A stretch of DNA of 64,000 bases from Thermoleophilia bacterium UBA2241 (GCA_002347645.1 DDYF01000004.1:12828-76827), one strand, 5' to 3'. Shown: positions 51,565-61,000, counted from the stretch's first letter. Made by a program: numbers and translations. The notes: generated from the sequence alone by a model not told the origin.

Positions 51565-52665
51565 TCAGAGCGGCCAGACCGGCTCGCCGGCAGCTGTGAT
51601 GGTCTCCCACTCGGCCTTGATGAGGGTGGAGACGCTCTCCGGGATGGGCACGTAGTCGAGGCTCTCAGCCGCCGCGGCGCCGTCCGTGAAGGCCCATTCG
51701 AAGAACTGGAGCATCGTCTGGGCGCGCGCGGCGTCCGCCTGCTCTTTCTGGACCATGATGAACGAGGCTCCGGTGATGGGCCACGTCTCCGGGCCGGGCT
51801 GGTCGACGAGGACCATATTGAAGTCCTCCGCGTCGGCCCAGTCGGCCTGCGCGGCGGCCTCGCCGAAGCTCTCGAGGCTCGGCTCGACCCACTCGCCGTC
51901 GGCGTTCTGCAGTTGTGTGGTGACGAGCCCGGTCTCCTTGGCGTACGCGTACTCAACGTACCCGATCGAGCCCTTGAGCTGCTGCACGCTGGCGGCGACC
52001 CCCTCGTTGCCCTTGCCGCCGACACCCGTCGGCCAGGCGATCTCCTTCTCGCCGCCGAACGTCCACACGTCGTGGGCGGCGGCGTCGAGGTAACTCGTGA
52101 AGATCCAGGTCGTGCCCGAGCTGTCCGAGCGATGCACCACGTTGATCTTGCCGGAGGGGATCTCCAGACCCTCGTTGACGGCGGCGATCGCCGGGTCCTC
52201 CCAGTCCTTGATGTCGCCGCCGTACATCTTCGCTATGAGCTCGCCGGTCAGCTTGAGCTGATTGGTCTGGATACCCTCAAGGTTCACGACCATGACGACG
52301 CCGCCCACGCATTGCGGCCACTGCATCAGCCCAGCCTCGTCGAGCTCGGCGCTCTCGAGGGGTGCGTCCGAGGCTCCGAAGTCGACCGTCTTGGCGGAGA
52401 TCGCCGAGATGCCGCCGCCGGAGCCGATGGACTGGTAGTTGAGCTTCACGCCGTTGAGGTTGTTGTACTCGCTGCCCCACTTCGAGTAGAGCGGATAGGG
52501 GAAGCTCGCCCCAGCCCCGACGATCGTGCTGCTGGCGCCTGACCCCGGGAGGCCGCCGCTCGAGCCCGCGTCGCCGCCACCGCAGGCGGCGAGCCCCGCG
52601 ACCGCGAGCAGAGCTGCCAGCATGACGGCAGCTGCCGCACGCCGCGGGTGCATGGACTTCCTCAT
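51565..52665 (-). CDS. pstS: Phosphate-binding lipoprotein
   Basis: 366 residues from the ATG at 52665, chosen because AAGGA lies 8 bp upstream; earlier in-frame starts have no site. Lipoprotein signal with lipobox LAAC near residue 30. Binding-loop residues appear in GAGASFPYPLYSKW, IGSGGGISAI, VDFGASDAPL and HRSDSSGTTWIFT. It captures phosphate outside the membrane for PstCAB. A Pho-box-like operator lies upstream. Confidence 0.95.
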   Translation of the reverse strand: MRKSMHPRRAAAAVMLAALLAVAGLAACGGGDAGSSGGLPGSGASSTIVGAGASFPYPLYSKWGSEYNNLNGVKLNYQSIGSGGGISAISAKTVDFGASDAPLESAELDEAGLMQWPQCVGGVVMVVNLEGIQTNQLKLTGELIAKMYGGDIKDWEDPAIAAVNEGLEIPSGKINVVHRSDSSGTTWIFTSYLDAAAHDVWTFGGEKEIAWPTGVGGKGNEGVAASVQQLKGSIGYVEYAYAKETGLVTTQLQNADGEWVEPSLESFGEAAAQADWADAEDFNMVLVDQPGPETWPITGASFIMVQKEQADAARAQTMLQFFEWAFTDGAAAAESLDYVPIPESVSTLIKAEWETITAAGEPVWPL

Positions 52666-52726
52666 GCTGACCATCCTTGCGTCGACTGTCGGTGGCGGCG
52701 GCGGCAGATGCCGCCCGCCACGGGTC

Positions 52727-52759
52727 ACGCTAGCGATGCCGTGTTAGCACCCGGTTAGC
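52727..52759 (-). promoter_or_regulatory. Pho-box-like operator and -10 box of pstS
   Basis: On the minus strand GCTAAC-N5-GCTAAC (52759-52743), an 11-bp-period direct repeat, is followed after exactly 10 bp by TAGCGT (52732-52727). The same layout precedes phoB. It resembles the TTAACA-type half-sites of PhoP/PhoB regulators. Confidence 0.7.
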
Positions 52760-52811
52760 AGCGGGTCAGGCGGGAGCGAGACGTGCGTGCGGCGGCAGCC
52801 GCAGCCCCGTC

Positions 52812-54599
52812 TCAGCGTCGCGGCAGATGGATCCTGAAGGTGCTGCCGCGGCCGACGTGGCTGTCGACCGACACGCGGCCGCCGTGGACCTGGGCGATGT
52901 GCTTGACGATCGACAGACCCAGCCCGGTTCCGCCCAGGTTGCGGCTTCGGGCCTTGTCGACGCGGTAGAAGCGCTCGAACAACCGCGAGAGATGCTCGCG
53001 GGGGATGCCAGGACCCTCGTCGGCCACGGCGATGACCATCTCCTCACCGGCCTCCGTCGCCGACAGCGCGACCTGCGTGCCTTCAGCGCTGTACTTCACG
53101 GCGTTGTCGAGCAGGTTGATCAGGGCTTGCTCGAGGAGCGGCGCGTTGACCTCGGCGCACAGCGTGGCCGGGCAGTCGACCGTCACCGCGATGCGCTTTG
53201 CCGTCGCTTTGGAGGCGCAGACCTCCGCCGCAGCGGCGAGGACGTCCGACAGGCACGCCTCGTGCAGCGCCACCTCGCGTCCCTCGCCACCCCGCTCGAG
53301 CGTCGAGAGAGCGAGCAAGTCCTCGATGATCGCGTTCAGGCGGTCGGCCTGACCCGCGAGGATGCGCAGGAAGCGTCGGCCGGCCTCGGGGTCGTCGATG
53401 GCTCCGTCCGCCAAGGTCTCCGCGAATCCTTTGATGGAGGTGACGGGCGTCTTCAGCTCGTGCGAGACGTTGGCGACGAAGTCGCTGCGCACCGCCTCGA
53501 GGCGTCGCAGCCGCGTCACGTCGTTGACGACGACCACCGCTCCGGCGGTCGTGCCGTCCTCGGCGTGAAGGAGTGAGCCCGTCGCCTGCAGGTAGCGGTC
53601 CTCACCGCCGACGAAGGCGGTCAGGTCGGTCTCGACGGGCTCGTGGCCGCTCACGACGGCGTTCACCGCGCGCTGCAGCTCGGGGTTGCGCACCGCCTCC
53701 TCGATGGACCGCCCGACGACCTCGTCCTCCTCGACGTCGAGCAGGCGCGCGGCGGCCGCGTTGACGGCGATCACGCGGCCCTCGGGGTCGACGGCGAGGA
53801 CTCCCTCGACCATGCTCTCGAGCACCGCCGCCCGCTCGTTCCGCTCGCGGGTGAGCGTGCGCAGCTTCTCGTCGAGCTCGGCGGCCATGCGATTGAGCGC
53901 TTCGGCGACGGCGGCGAACTCGAGCGTGGAGGGCACCAGCAGCTTGCGCGTGAAATCGCCGGCCGCGAAACGAAGCGCGCCCTCGCGCATCTCGCGCATG
54001 GGCCGGGCGATGCGCCGTGAGACGTACCACCCGAGGGCGGCGGCCACGAGGGCGACGACCAAGGCGGCGGCGATGATGCTCTTGTAGAGCCCGGAGAGCG
54101 CCGCGTCCACCTTGGTGAGCGGCGTCGCGGCGCGCACCACCGCCGTCACGGCGCCGTTCTCCTCGAGTGGCACGGCGACGTACATCATGTCCTGCCCGAG
54201 CGTCGCGCTGCGCCTGACGGCCCTGCCGGTGTCGCCGGCGAGCGCGGCCTTGAACTCAGGACGGTCGGCGTGATTGACCATGTCCTCGGGCAGTCGGTCC
54301 GAGTCGGCGATCACCTCGCCCACGCCGTCACCGCCCGTCCCGGTGCCGATGATGGTCAGACGCGTGCCTGAGGCGGCGCCCATCCGTTGCACGAGCGGCT
54401 CGACCTCCGCCGTCGCACCGTCGCCGACGAGGGTCGCGACCTCCTCGCGCACCAGACTCGCGCGCGCCGCCAACTCGTCCGCTGTGTGGTCGACGAAGAA
54501 GTCGTGGGCGGAGCTCACGGCGAACCACCCGACCGCAGCGGTAGCGACGACCACGACCACGAGGTAGGTCGCGTAGATGCGCCAGAAGAGGTGCCGCAT
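52812..54599 (-). CDS. phoR: Phosphate-sensor histidine kinase PhoR-type
   Basis: 595 residues. Helices about 8-30 and 172-193 enclose an extracytoplasmic sensor; HAMP (about 195-250) and PAS (about 255-365) follow. H-box FVANVSHELKTPVTSIKGF has the phosphoacceptor His380. The HATPase has LLDNAVKYSAEG, DEGPGIPREHLSRLFERFY and GGTGLGLSIVKHIAQVHGG. It starts 4 bp after phoB and precedes pstS, so it is almost certainly the phosphate sensor. Confidence 0.93.
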   Translation of the reverse strand: MRHLFWRIYATYLVVVVVATAAVGWFAVSSAHDFFVDHTADELAARASLVREEVATLVGDGATAEVEPLVQRMGAASGTRLTIIGTGTGGDGVGEVIADSDRLPEDMVNHADRPEFKAALAGDTGRAVRRSATLGQDMMYVAVPLEENGAVTAVVRAATPLTKVDAALSGLYKSIIAAALVVALVAAALGWYVSRRIARPMREMREGALRFAAGDFTRKLLVPSTLEFAAVAEALNRMAAELDEKLRTLTRERNERAAVLESMVEGVLAVDPEGRVIAVNAAAARLLDVEEDEVVGRSIEEAVRNPELQRAVNAVVSGHEPVETDLTAFVGGEDRYLQATGSLLHAEDGTTAGAVVVVNDVTRLRRLEAVRSDFVANVSHELKTPVTSIKGFAETLADGAIDDPEAGRRFLRILAGQADRLNAIIEDLLALSTLERGGEGREVALHEACLSDVLAAAAEVCASKATAKRIAVTVDCPATLCAEVNAPLLEQALINLLDNAVKYSAEGTQVALSATEAGEEMVIAVADEGPGIPREHLSRLFERFYRVDKARSRNLGGTGLGLSIVKHIAQVHGGRVSVDSHVGRGSTFRIHLPRR

Positions 54600-54602
54600 C
54601 GT

Positions 54603-55304
54603 TCAGACGTCCTGCATGCGATACCCGACGCCGCGCACGGTCTCGATGAGGGTGCCGGCTTCGCCCAGCTTGCGGCGCAGCGAGACGATGTGGACGTCGA
54701 CCGATCGGTCGGTCACGTAGCGGTCTGCCACGTAGACGTCATCGCCCTGCGCGGCGTCGACGATCTGCTGCCGGGTGAACACCCATCCGGGACGCCGCGC
54801 CAGGAAGTGCAGGATGCGGAACTCGGTGGCGGTCAGCTGTACCGGTACGTCGCCGACGAGCACCTGGTGCCGCCCGGGATGGATCACGACGCTCCCCACG
54901 TGCACGGCGGCGTCGGCCTCGGCAGCCTCGGCGTCGCGCCGCAGCACAGCCTTGACGCGTGCCGTGAGGACGCGAGGACTGAAGGGCTTCGTCACGTAGT
55001 CGGCAGCGCCCAGCTCGAGGCCGGCGACGATGTCGGCCTCGCTCCCCTTGGCCGTCAGCATGAGGATGGGGATCTGCCGGGTCGTCGGGTCCGCCTTGAG
55101 GCGCCGGCACACCTCGAGGCCGTCGACGCCGGGCAACATCAGGTCGAGGACGAGGGCGTCCGGCATCTTCATGCGCGTGGCGGCCAGGGCGTCTTCGCCC
55201 GTCGCGACGCACACCACGCTGTAGCCTTCCTTGTCGAGGTTGTACTTCACGAGTTCGAGGATGTCCTCCTCGTCGTCCACCACGAGCACGGTCTCTCGTG
55301 CCAT
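54603..55304 (-). CDS. phoB: PhoB-type response regulator
   Basis: 233 residues from the ATG at 55304 (frame opens 11 codons earlier, but GGGAGCGG precedes this ATG). REC domain with VVDDEEDI, phosphoacceptor in LVLDLMLPGVDG and TKPFSPR. OmpR-type winged helix with VQLTATEFRILHFLARRPG and VDVHIVSLRRKLGE. First gene of the pho operon. A Pho-box-like repeat 73 bp upstream suggests autoregulation. Confidence 0.93.
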   Translation of the reverse strand: MARETVLVVDDEEDILELVKYNLDKEGYSVVCVATGEDALAATRMKMPDALVLDLMLPGVDGLEVCRRLKADPTTRQIPILMLTAKGSEADIVAGLELGAADYVTKPFSPRVLTARVKAVLRRDAEAAEADAAVHVGSVVIHPGRHQVLVGDVPVQLTATEFRILHFLARRPGWVFTRQQIVDAAQGDDVYVADRYVTDRSVDVHIVSLRRKLGEAGTLIETVRGVGYRMQDV

Positions 55305-55360
55305 GTGAGCCGCTCCCTCTCTGCCCGTCGCCGCCACCGATACGGCGGGTCGCGTGTGCG

Positions 55361-55393
55361 ACCGTACCCCCGCAAGGTTAGCGATTCGTTAGC
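55361..55393 (-). promoter_or_regulatory. Pho-box-like operator and -10 box of phoB
   Basis: On the minus strand GCTAAC-N5-GCTAAC (55393-55377) is followed after exactly 10 bp by TACGGT (55366-55361), the same geometry as the pstS site. Confidence 0.7.
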
Positions 55394-55522
55394 ATCATGG
55401 CGACACCGGCCACGGCGATGGAAGGACACCGTCACACGACCTGGAGCCCCTGCGCCTCGACCGGTTCTGAGGGGACTCGCGAGGCTGGCCGCGCAGCCGA
55501 TCCGCCGCGTGAAGGAAGCCCG

Positions 55523-56209
55523 TCAGGCCAGGATGGCGTCGTAGATGGCGCGCCAGTCCGAAAGGTCGGGGAAGACGTAGTCGGGCGCGTGCCGCGAAAG
55601 TTCCTCGACGGCGTGCCTGCCGGTCGCCACCGCGATCGCCTTCACGCCCAGCGCCGCGCCGCAGTCGACGTCGGCCGGGGTGTCGCCGATCACGACGATC
55701 TCCTTGCCGACGAAGCGCCGGCCGGTGCGCCCCTCCGCGCGGCGCACGGCCACGGCAGGCAGGTCCGGCCGCCATGCCGAATCCGAGCCGTAGGCGCCGA
55801 CTTCGAACAGGTCCGCCACGCCGGTCGGCCGCAGCTTCGCCATCGCGCCCGCGGCCACGTTGCCGGTCACGACGCCAAGGACGACGCGCTCGTCCGCGGC
55901 CAGGGCCGTGACAAGCTCGCGCACGCCGGGCAGGACCTCTATGTGGCCGTCGCGGATCTCCTCCTCGAGGCGGGCGATGTAGCGTCTCAAGCAGTCCTCG
56001 ACGCCGGCCTTGGCGCGCTTCCCGTCGACCCCCCAGCGCATCGCCAGGTCCCTGACGATCGCCGGGTCGGTGCGGCCGTGGAAGGTGTAGTCGCCCAGCT
56101 CGCCCCGCACGCCGTAGGTCTCCTCGATGGCGGCGAAGATGGCGCGGCCGCCGGCGCCGTGAGCGTCGATGAGCGTGCAGTCGATGTCGAACAGGGCGAG
56201 ACGTTGCAT
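55523..56209 (-). CDS. HAD-family phosphatase, phosphoglycolate-phosphatase-like
   Basis: 228 residues. Motif I LFDIDCTLID (nucleophile and acid Asp, Thr), cap region about 15-90, motif II GVVTGN, motif III Lys region, motif IV IVVIGDTPADVDCG. Subfamily I HAD; likely dephosphorylates a small phosphorylated metabolite such as 2-phosphoglycolate. Stands alone between phoB and uspA. Confidence 0.82.
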   Translation of the reverse strand: MQRLALFDIDCTLIDAHGAGGRAIFAAIEETYGVRGELGDYTFHGRTDPAIVRDLAMRWGVDGKRAKAGVEDCLRRYIARLEEEIRDGHIEVLPGVRELVTALAADERVVLGVVTGNVAAGAMAKLRPTGVADLFEVGAYGSDSAWRPDLPAVAVRRAEGRTGRRFVGKEIVVIGDTPADVDCGAALGVKAIAVATGRHAVEELSRHAPDYVFPDLSDWRAIYDAILA

Positions 56210-56275
56210 GGCACGGCCAGTCTACGATGACGACGGGGGGCGGGCCTCCCGGACCCGCGACCGGCTCTGCGGCCT

Positions 56276-56680
56276 TCAACCCCTGATGAGCAGCAGCGGC
56301 ACGGCCGTGTTGTGGCGCACGTGCTCCGCGGTGCTGCCGAGGACGAGGCGCTTGGCCCAGCCGTGCCCGTGCGTCGCCATGGCGATCAAGTCGGCGCCGA
56401 GCTCGTCCGCCTGCTGGACGATCGCCTCGCCGGGCTCGCCGCCGATCAGCTTGGTCTTGACGTCGATCCCGCGCGCGTGAAGTGCCTCGGCCGCGCGCGC
56501 GACGTCGCGCTCGGCCTCGTCCAGCTCGCAGGCACGCTCGTCCCTCGTGTGGAAGTGCGCCACGCGCAGCAGCGTCACCTCGGCGCCACAGGCTCCGGCC
56601 AGTGCGGCGACGTGCTCGAGCACCGGCCGGTCGGTGTCGGTCCCCTCTATCGGCACCAGGATGCGCTCGTAGAGTCCCAT
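56276..56680 (-). CDS. Universal stress protein (UspA family)
   Basis: 134 residues. RILVPIEGTDTDRPVLEH at the start. The C-terminal ATP-binding motif G-x2-G-x9-G-(S/T) appears as ATHGHGWAKRLVLGSTAEHV, so it is probably the ATP-binding type. It starts 3 bp after the mntH stop and is likely cotranscribed with it. Confidence 0.88.
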   Translation of the reverse strand: MGLYERILVPIEGTDTDRPVLEHVAALAGACGAEVTLLRVAHFHTRDERACELDEAERDVARAAEALHARGIDVKTKLIGGEPGEAIVQQADELGADLIAMATHGHGWAKRLVLGSTAEHVRHNTAVPLLLIRG

Positions 56681-56683
56681 CGT

Positions 56684-57967
56684 TCAGCCCCCGAAGAACG
56701 TGTCGTAGAGCAGGTAGACGTTCAATCCGATGATGATGCCCGCCAGCACGAGGCCCGTCACCGTCTGGACCGACCCCATGCGCTCCTCGCCCATGACGCG
56801 ATCGCTCCGTGCCAGCCAGAGAAGAGGGAGGATCGTGAAGGGCAACTGCACGCTCAGGATCACCTGGCTGATGATGAGCGTCTGGTACGAGTCGGTGCCG
56901 AGGGCGATGACCAGCATGGCCGGGATGGACGTGGCGATCAGGCCGATGCGGTAGGACCGGCTCTTCGAGTCTTCGGGCAGACCCAGGTACCCGGTGACCA
57001 CGTTCGCCTCGGCCAAAGACGACGTGATCGACGAGGCGATGCCCGCTACGAGGAGCGCGATGCCGAACAGGAAGCGGGCGAGCGGCCCGACCAGCGGCTC
57101 CAGCGTCGCCGAGGCCTGCTCGATGCTCGAGACCTCGACGCCGCCGGCGAAGAAGACCGCCGCCGCGACGATGATCATCGCCGAGTTGACGAGCCAGCCC
57201 ATCCCCATGGCGAGCGTCGTGTCGATGAGCTCGAAGCGCATGAGCCGGCGACGCGTCTCGGGCCTGAGCTCCCAGTCACGCGACTGGATGACGTTCGAGT
57301 GCACGTAGATGTTGTGCGGCATGACGATCGCGCCCAGCATGCCCAGGGCGACGAGCACGCTCGCCCCGTCGAGCGACGGCACGACCCACTTCGGCGCTGC
57401 CGCCGCCCAATCGGGTCCGACGAGGAACAGTTCGACCACGTAGCAGCCGGCGATAACGGCGAGAAAGACGACGATCATGCGCTCGAGCCTGTGGTACTGC
57501 TGGCCCAGGATGGCGAGAAAGACGAGGGCGACCGTCAGCGGCGCGCCGAGCCAGAGGGGCAGGCCGAACAGCAGGTAGAAGCCCAGAGCCGCCCCCAGGT
57601 ACTCGGCCAGGTCGGTGGCCATGCAGGCGATCACGATGGTGACGCCGGCCACCCACACGACCGGCTTCGGCATGTGGGCGCGGACGTTGGCCGAGAGCGA
57701 TCGGCCCGTCACGATGCCGAGCTTGGCCGACAGGTGCTGGAGGAAGATCAGCATCAGCGTGCTGAGCGAGACGACCCAGAGCAGGTCGTAGCCGAACTCC
57801 GAGCCGCCGGCGATGTTCGTCGCCCAGTTACCCGGGTCGATGAACCCTATCGTGACGATGAACCCCGGCCCGAGGTAGCGCAGCAGCTCGCGCGAGAAGA
57901 GGTCGCGAAGAAACCCGCCGGGGGTGGGCTCGCCCGCAGGCGCCACGGTCGTGTGTGTGTCTCCCAT
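56684..57967 (-). CDS. mntH: NRAMP-type divalent metal transporter
   Basis: 427 residues from ATG at 57967; the frame opens 29 codons earlier but a TAGAGT box at 58002-57997 lies in that extension. About 11 helices. Metal site in helix 1, GFIDPGNWATN, and helix 6, AIVMPHNIYVHSNV, both intact. Proton-coupled Mn or Fe uptake. Divergent from the arsR-type metal operon. Confidence 0.92.
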   Translation of the reverse strand: MGDTHTTVAPAGEPTPGGFLRDLFSRELLRYLGPGFIVTIGFIDPGNWATNIAGGSEFGYDLLWVVSLSTLMLIFLQHLSAKLGIVTGRSLSANVRAHMPKPVVWVAGVTIVIACMATDLAEYLGAALGFYLLFGLPLWLGAPLTVALVFLAILGQQYHRLERMIVVFLAVIAGCYVVELFLVGPDWAAAAPKWVVPSLDGASVLVALGMLGAIVMPHNIYVHSNVIQSRDWELRPETRRRLMRFELIDTTLAMGMGWLVNSAMIIVAAAVFFAGGVEVSSIEQASATLEPLVGPLARFLFGIALLVAGIASSITSSLAEANVVTGYLGLPEDSKSRSYRIGLIATSIPAMLVIALGTDSYQTLIISQVILSVQLPFTILPLLWLARSDRVMGEERMGSVQTVTGLVLAGIIIGLNVYLLYDTFFGG

Positions 57968-57996
57968 CTTCGGTCCAGGCCCGTTCGTCGGGGGGG

Positions 57997-58002
57997 ACTC
58001 TA
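57997..58002 (-). promoter_or_regulatory. Candidate -10 box TAGAGT of mntH
   Basis: TAGAGT on the minus strand, 29 bp before the mntH ATG. Confidence 0.4.
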
Positions 58003-58050
58003 CCCCACTCGTGCGACGGTCGCAGGTGCGAGACGGTGCCGGCGGTGGTA

Positions 58051-58072
58051 TCATATGACCGTCTGTTCATAT
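58051..58072 (+). promoter_or_regulatory. Candidate operator of the ArsR-family regulator
   Basis: ATATGA (58053-58058) and TCATAT (58067-58072) form an inverted repeat with 8-bp spacing. TCATATGA (58051-58058) is itself a palindrome. The AT-rich patch stands out in GC-rich DNA, includes a TATCAT -10-like box, and lies 15 bp upstream of the regulator ATG, as for CadC/SmtB operators. Confidence 0.55.
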
Positions 58073-58087
58073 ATTCAGAGGAGCGTC

Positions 58088-58540
58088 ATGACGACCAGGT
58101 CTCAGAGCGGCAGCGTTCACGCGGAAGAGCGACGGGGCCGTCATGATCGCTGCGATGTGGTCGTCGTCGACCCCCGGCGTGTCCGCGAGGTGCGCGAGCG
58201 ACTGGTGCCGGCGGCTACGGCGGAGCGCATGGCGGCCGTCTTCAAGGTACTGGCCGACCCGAGCCGCTGCCGCATCGTGGCCGCCCTCATCGAGGCCGGC
58301 GAGCTCTGTGTGTACGATCTCTCGGCGTCCGTCGGCATGAGCCAGTCGGGCGTGTCCCATCACCTGCGCGTCCTGCGCGCGCACGGGATCGCCCGGGCAC
58401 GCCGCGAGGGCCGCAGGGTCTTCTACCGGCCCGACGATCCGCACATCGACCGGCTCCTGGCGATCACGCGCCAGCACGTCGAGCACGAGCGTGACGACGC
58501 GGCACGCGGGTCTCCCGACACCGACGCAAGGCCGTCATGA
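58088..58540 (+). CDS. ArsR/SmtB-family metal-sensing repressor
   Basis: 150 residues from ATG at 58088, selected for AGAGGAG 5 bp upstream over an earlier ATG at 58055. Winged helix: FKVLADPSRCRIVAALIEAGELCVYDLSASVGMSQSGVSHHLRVL. Possible metal sites: ELCVYDL (one Cys of the CadC-type pair), an N-terminal Cys in RHDRCDV, and an alpha5 pattern DPH-x10-HVEH, which matches the Zn site of SmtB. Probably represses the P1B-ATPase gene until metal binds. The stop overlaps the ATPase start (ATGA). Confidence 0.88.
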   Translation: MTTRSQSGSVHAEERRGRHDRCDVVVVDPRRVREVRERLVPAATAERMAAVFKVLADPSRCRIVAALIEAGELCVYDLSASVGMSQSGVSHHLRVLRAHGIARARREGRRVFYRPDDPHIDRLLAITRQHVEHERDDAARGSPDTDARPS

Positions 58541-60981
58541 CCGAGCGCTCCATCGACCTGGCCCTCGTCCTGCCGCGGTCCGTGGACTGCGCGGCCTGCG
58601 TCGAAGAGGTCGGTCACGAGCTGCTCCGCCTCGAGGGCGTCGGCGCCGTCGACGCGGACCTCCCCGCCGGCGTTCTCACGGTGACGCACGACGAGGTGCT
58701 CCTAAGCGACGATGACGTCCTCCGTCTGGCACGCCGCATCGGCTCCGCCACGCACTGCGAAGACCACTGCCCCGTCGCCGTCCACGACCACCCCCCTCTG
58801 GACCTCGCCACACTCGACGCGCCGCCGCGCGAACGCCGCCTCCTCCACGTCACCGGCATGGACTGCGCCGACTGCGCTCTCAAGCTTCAAGGCGCGCTGC
58901 GCAGAGAGGAGGGCGTCGCGCAGGCCGACGTGAACTTCGGAGCGGCCACCCTGTCGGTCGTCATCGATCCACGGGTGACGGACCTCAGCCGGGTCTTCGC
59001 TTCGGTGCGCCGCATGGGCTACGACACCGTCGAGAGCCGGACCACCGGCGCACCGCGGGGAGACGCGGTCGCTGCGGACGCGCCGACGGGGACCCCGCAG
59101 CGCACCGGCGCGACCCGGCGCGCCTACCTGCTCGCCGACCGGCGCGCGCGGCTGATCCTCGCCTCCGGGGCGTTCGTCCTGGGGGGCTTCGTCGCCGGCA
59201 TCCTGGCGCCCTCGACGTCGCCCTTCTTCTTCGCCGCCGCCGTGGTCCTCGGCGGCAGCTTCGTCGCGCGCGCCGCCTTCTTCTCGCTGCGCGCGCGCCA
59301 GGTGGACATGAACGTGTTGATGGGGCTCGCGATCGCCGGGGCCATGGCGATCGGCGAGTGGTCCGAGGCCGCCCTCGTGGCGTTCCTCTTCGGCCTCGCC
59401 ACGGTCCTCCAGGCCGCGACGCTCGACCGTACGCGGCGTGCGATCTCGGACCTGATGGAGCTCGCGCCCGCAGAGGCCAGCGTGCTGCGCGACGGCGTCG
59501 AACAGACGGTCCCCGCCGCCGGCATCTCCGTCGGCGAGACGGTCGTCGTGCGGCCCGGGGAGCGGCTCGCCGTGGACGGCGTCGTTCTCGAAGGAGCCGC
59601 GGCGGCGAACGAAGCGGCCATCACCGGCGAGGCCCTGCCCGTCACCAAGGGACCGGGCGACGCGGTGTTCGCCGGGTCGGTCCTCGAGGGCGGCACCCTG
59701 CGCATCCGGACCACGACGCCCGCCGCCGACAACACGATCGCGAAGATAGTCCACCTGGTCGAAGAGGCGCAGGCGACACGAGCGCCGGCCGAGGCGATCG
59801 TCGACCGGTTCGCGTCCAAGTACACGCCGGCGGTGGTCGCGCTCGCAGCCGCTGTCGTGCTCGTGCCGCCACTCGCCTTCGGGGCGGAGTGGGACACCTG
59901 GATCTACCGCGGCCTGGCGCTCCTCATCATCTCGTGCCCTTGTGCCCTGGTGATCTCCACCCCGGTGAGCATCCTCGCCGCGCTGGGCAACGCGACCCGC
60001 CAGGGGATCCTCATCAAGGGCGGGACCTATCTCGAGGAGGCCGCGCGCCTGCGCGCCGTGGCCTTCGACAAGACGGGGACGCTCACTGAAGGACGGCCGC
60101 ACGTCAGCGACGTCGTCGCCCTCGGCGGCGCGTCGGCCGAAGAGGTGCTGGCGGTGGCGGCCGCAGCCGAGCACGACAGCGAGCACGCGCTGGCGCGCGC
60201 CATCGTGGCGGCGGCCGCGGCGAAGGGCGTGACGCCGGCCGACGCCCGCCGCTTTCGGGCGGTGACCGGGTCGGGCGTGCGGGCCGAGGTGGACGGTCGA
60301 CTCGTCGCCGTCGGGCGGCCGGAGCTCCTCGGCGCGCACGCCGACGATCCGGCTCTGCGCGCGGCGCTCGGGCGACTCGAGGCGCAAGGAAAGACCGCCG
60401 TCGCGGTCGGCGATGCAGACGGCGCGCTCGGGGTCATCGCCGTCAACGACCCGCTGCGCCCCGACGTTGGGGCGGCCCTCGCCGCGCTGCGCGAGGAGGG
60501 CGTCGAGCACCTCGTCATGCTGACCGGGGACAACGCCGCCACCGCCGCGGCGGTCGGCCGGTCGGCCGGCGTCGACGACGTGCGTGCCGGGCTGATGCCG
60601 GCCGGTAAGGTGGCCGCCGTTCGCGCCCTACGCGAACAGTACAGCGTCGTCGGCATGGTCGGTGACGGGGTCAACGACGCGCCGGCCCTGGCCGCCGCCG
60701 GTCTGGGCATCGCCATGGGTGCCGCCGGCACCGACGCCGCCATCGACACGGCCGACATCGCCCTCATGCACGACGACCTCCACGCGCTCTCCAAGCTCGT
60801 GCGCCTCTCGCGACGGACTGGGCGTATCATCAGGCAGAACATCGCCGCGTCGATCGTCATCAAGGGCGTCTTCCTGGTGCTCGCTCCCCTGGGGCTGACG
60901 AGCCTCTGGCTGGCGGTCTTCGCGGACATGGGGACGTCGTTGCTCGTCACGGGCAACGGCCTCAGGCTGCGCCGCGACTGA
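58537..60981 (+). CDS. P1B-type heavy-metal-exporting ATPase (Zn/Cd/Pb group)
   Basis: 814 residues. Two N-terminal HMA-like domains (SVDCAAC near 16, GMDCADC near 109) separated by a Cys/His-rich stretch, THCEDHCPVAVHDHPP. Eight helices; metal motif SCPCALVIS (about 467), phosphorylation site DKTGTLTEG (about 511), hinge GDGVNDAPAL and last-helix ADMGTSLLVTGNGLRL, which fit the ZntA/CadA subgroup. The usual SEHPLA element reads SEHALA. It exports Zn, Cd or Pb under control of the upstream ArsR protein. Confidence 0.92.
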   Translation: MTERSIDLALVLPRSVDCAACVEEVGHELLRLEGVGAVDADLPAGVLTVTHDEVLLSDDDVLRLARRIGSATHCEDHCPVAVHDHPPLDLATLDAPPRERRLLHVTGMDCADCALKLQGALRREEGVAQADVNFGAATLSVVIDPRVTDLSRVFASVRRMGYDTVESRTTGAPRGDAVAADAPTGTPQRTGATRRAYLLADRRARLILASGAFVLGGFVAGILAPSTSPFFFAAAVVLGGSFVARAAFFSLRARQVDMNVLMGLAIAGAMAIGEWSEAALVAFLFGLATVLQAATLDRTRRAISDLMELAPAEASVLRDGVEQTVPAAGISVGETVVVRPGERLAVDGVVLEGAAAANEAAITGEALPVTKGPGDAVFAGSVLEGGTLRIRTTTPAADNTIAKIVHLVEEAQATRAPAEAIVDRFASKYTPAVVALAAAVVLVPPLAFGAEWDTWIYRGLALLIISCPCALVISTPVSILAALGNATRQGILIKGGTYLEEAARLRAVAFDKTGTLTEGRPHVSDVVALGGASAEEVLAVAAAAEHDSEHALARAIVAAAAAKGVTPADARRFRAVTGSGVRAEVDGRLVAVGRPELLGAHADDPALRAALGRLEAQGKTAVAVGDADGALGVIAVNDPLRPDVGAALAALREEGVEHLVMLTGDNAATAAAVGRSAGVDDVRAGLMPAGKVAAVRALREQYSVVGMVGDGVNDAPALAAAGLGIAMGAAGTDAAIDTADIALMHDDLHALSKLVRLSRRTGRIIRQNIAASIVIKGVFLVLAPLGLTSLWLAVFADMGTSLLVTGNGLRLRRD

Positions 60982-61000
60982 CGGCTGAGGGAGGGGACCG

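Noticed and set aside
58537..60981. Copper-ATPase assignment
   Set aside because: CPC with the ADMG last-helix motif and an SmtB/CadC-like regulator fit the Zn/Cd/Pb group better; copper-type helix 7-8 motifs are missing.
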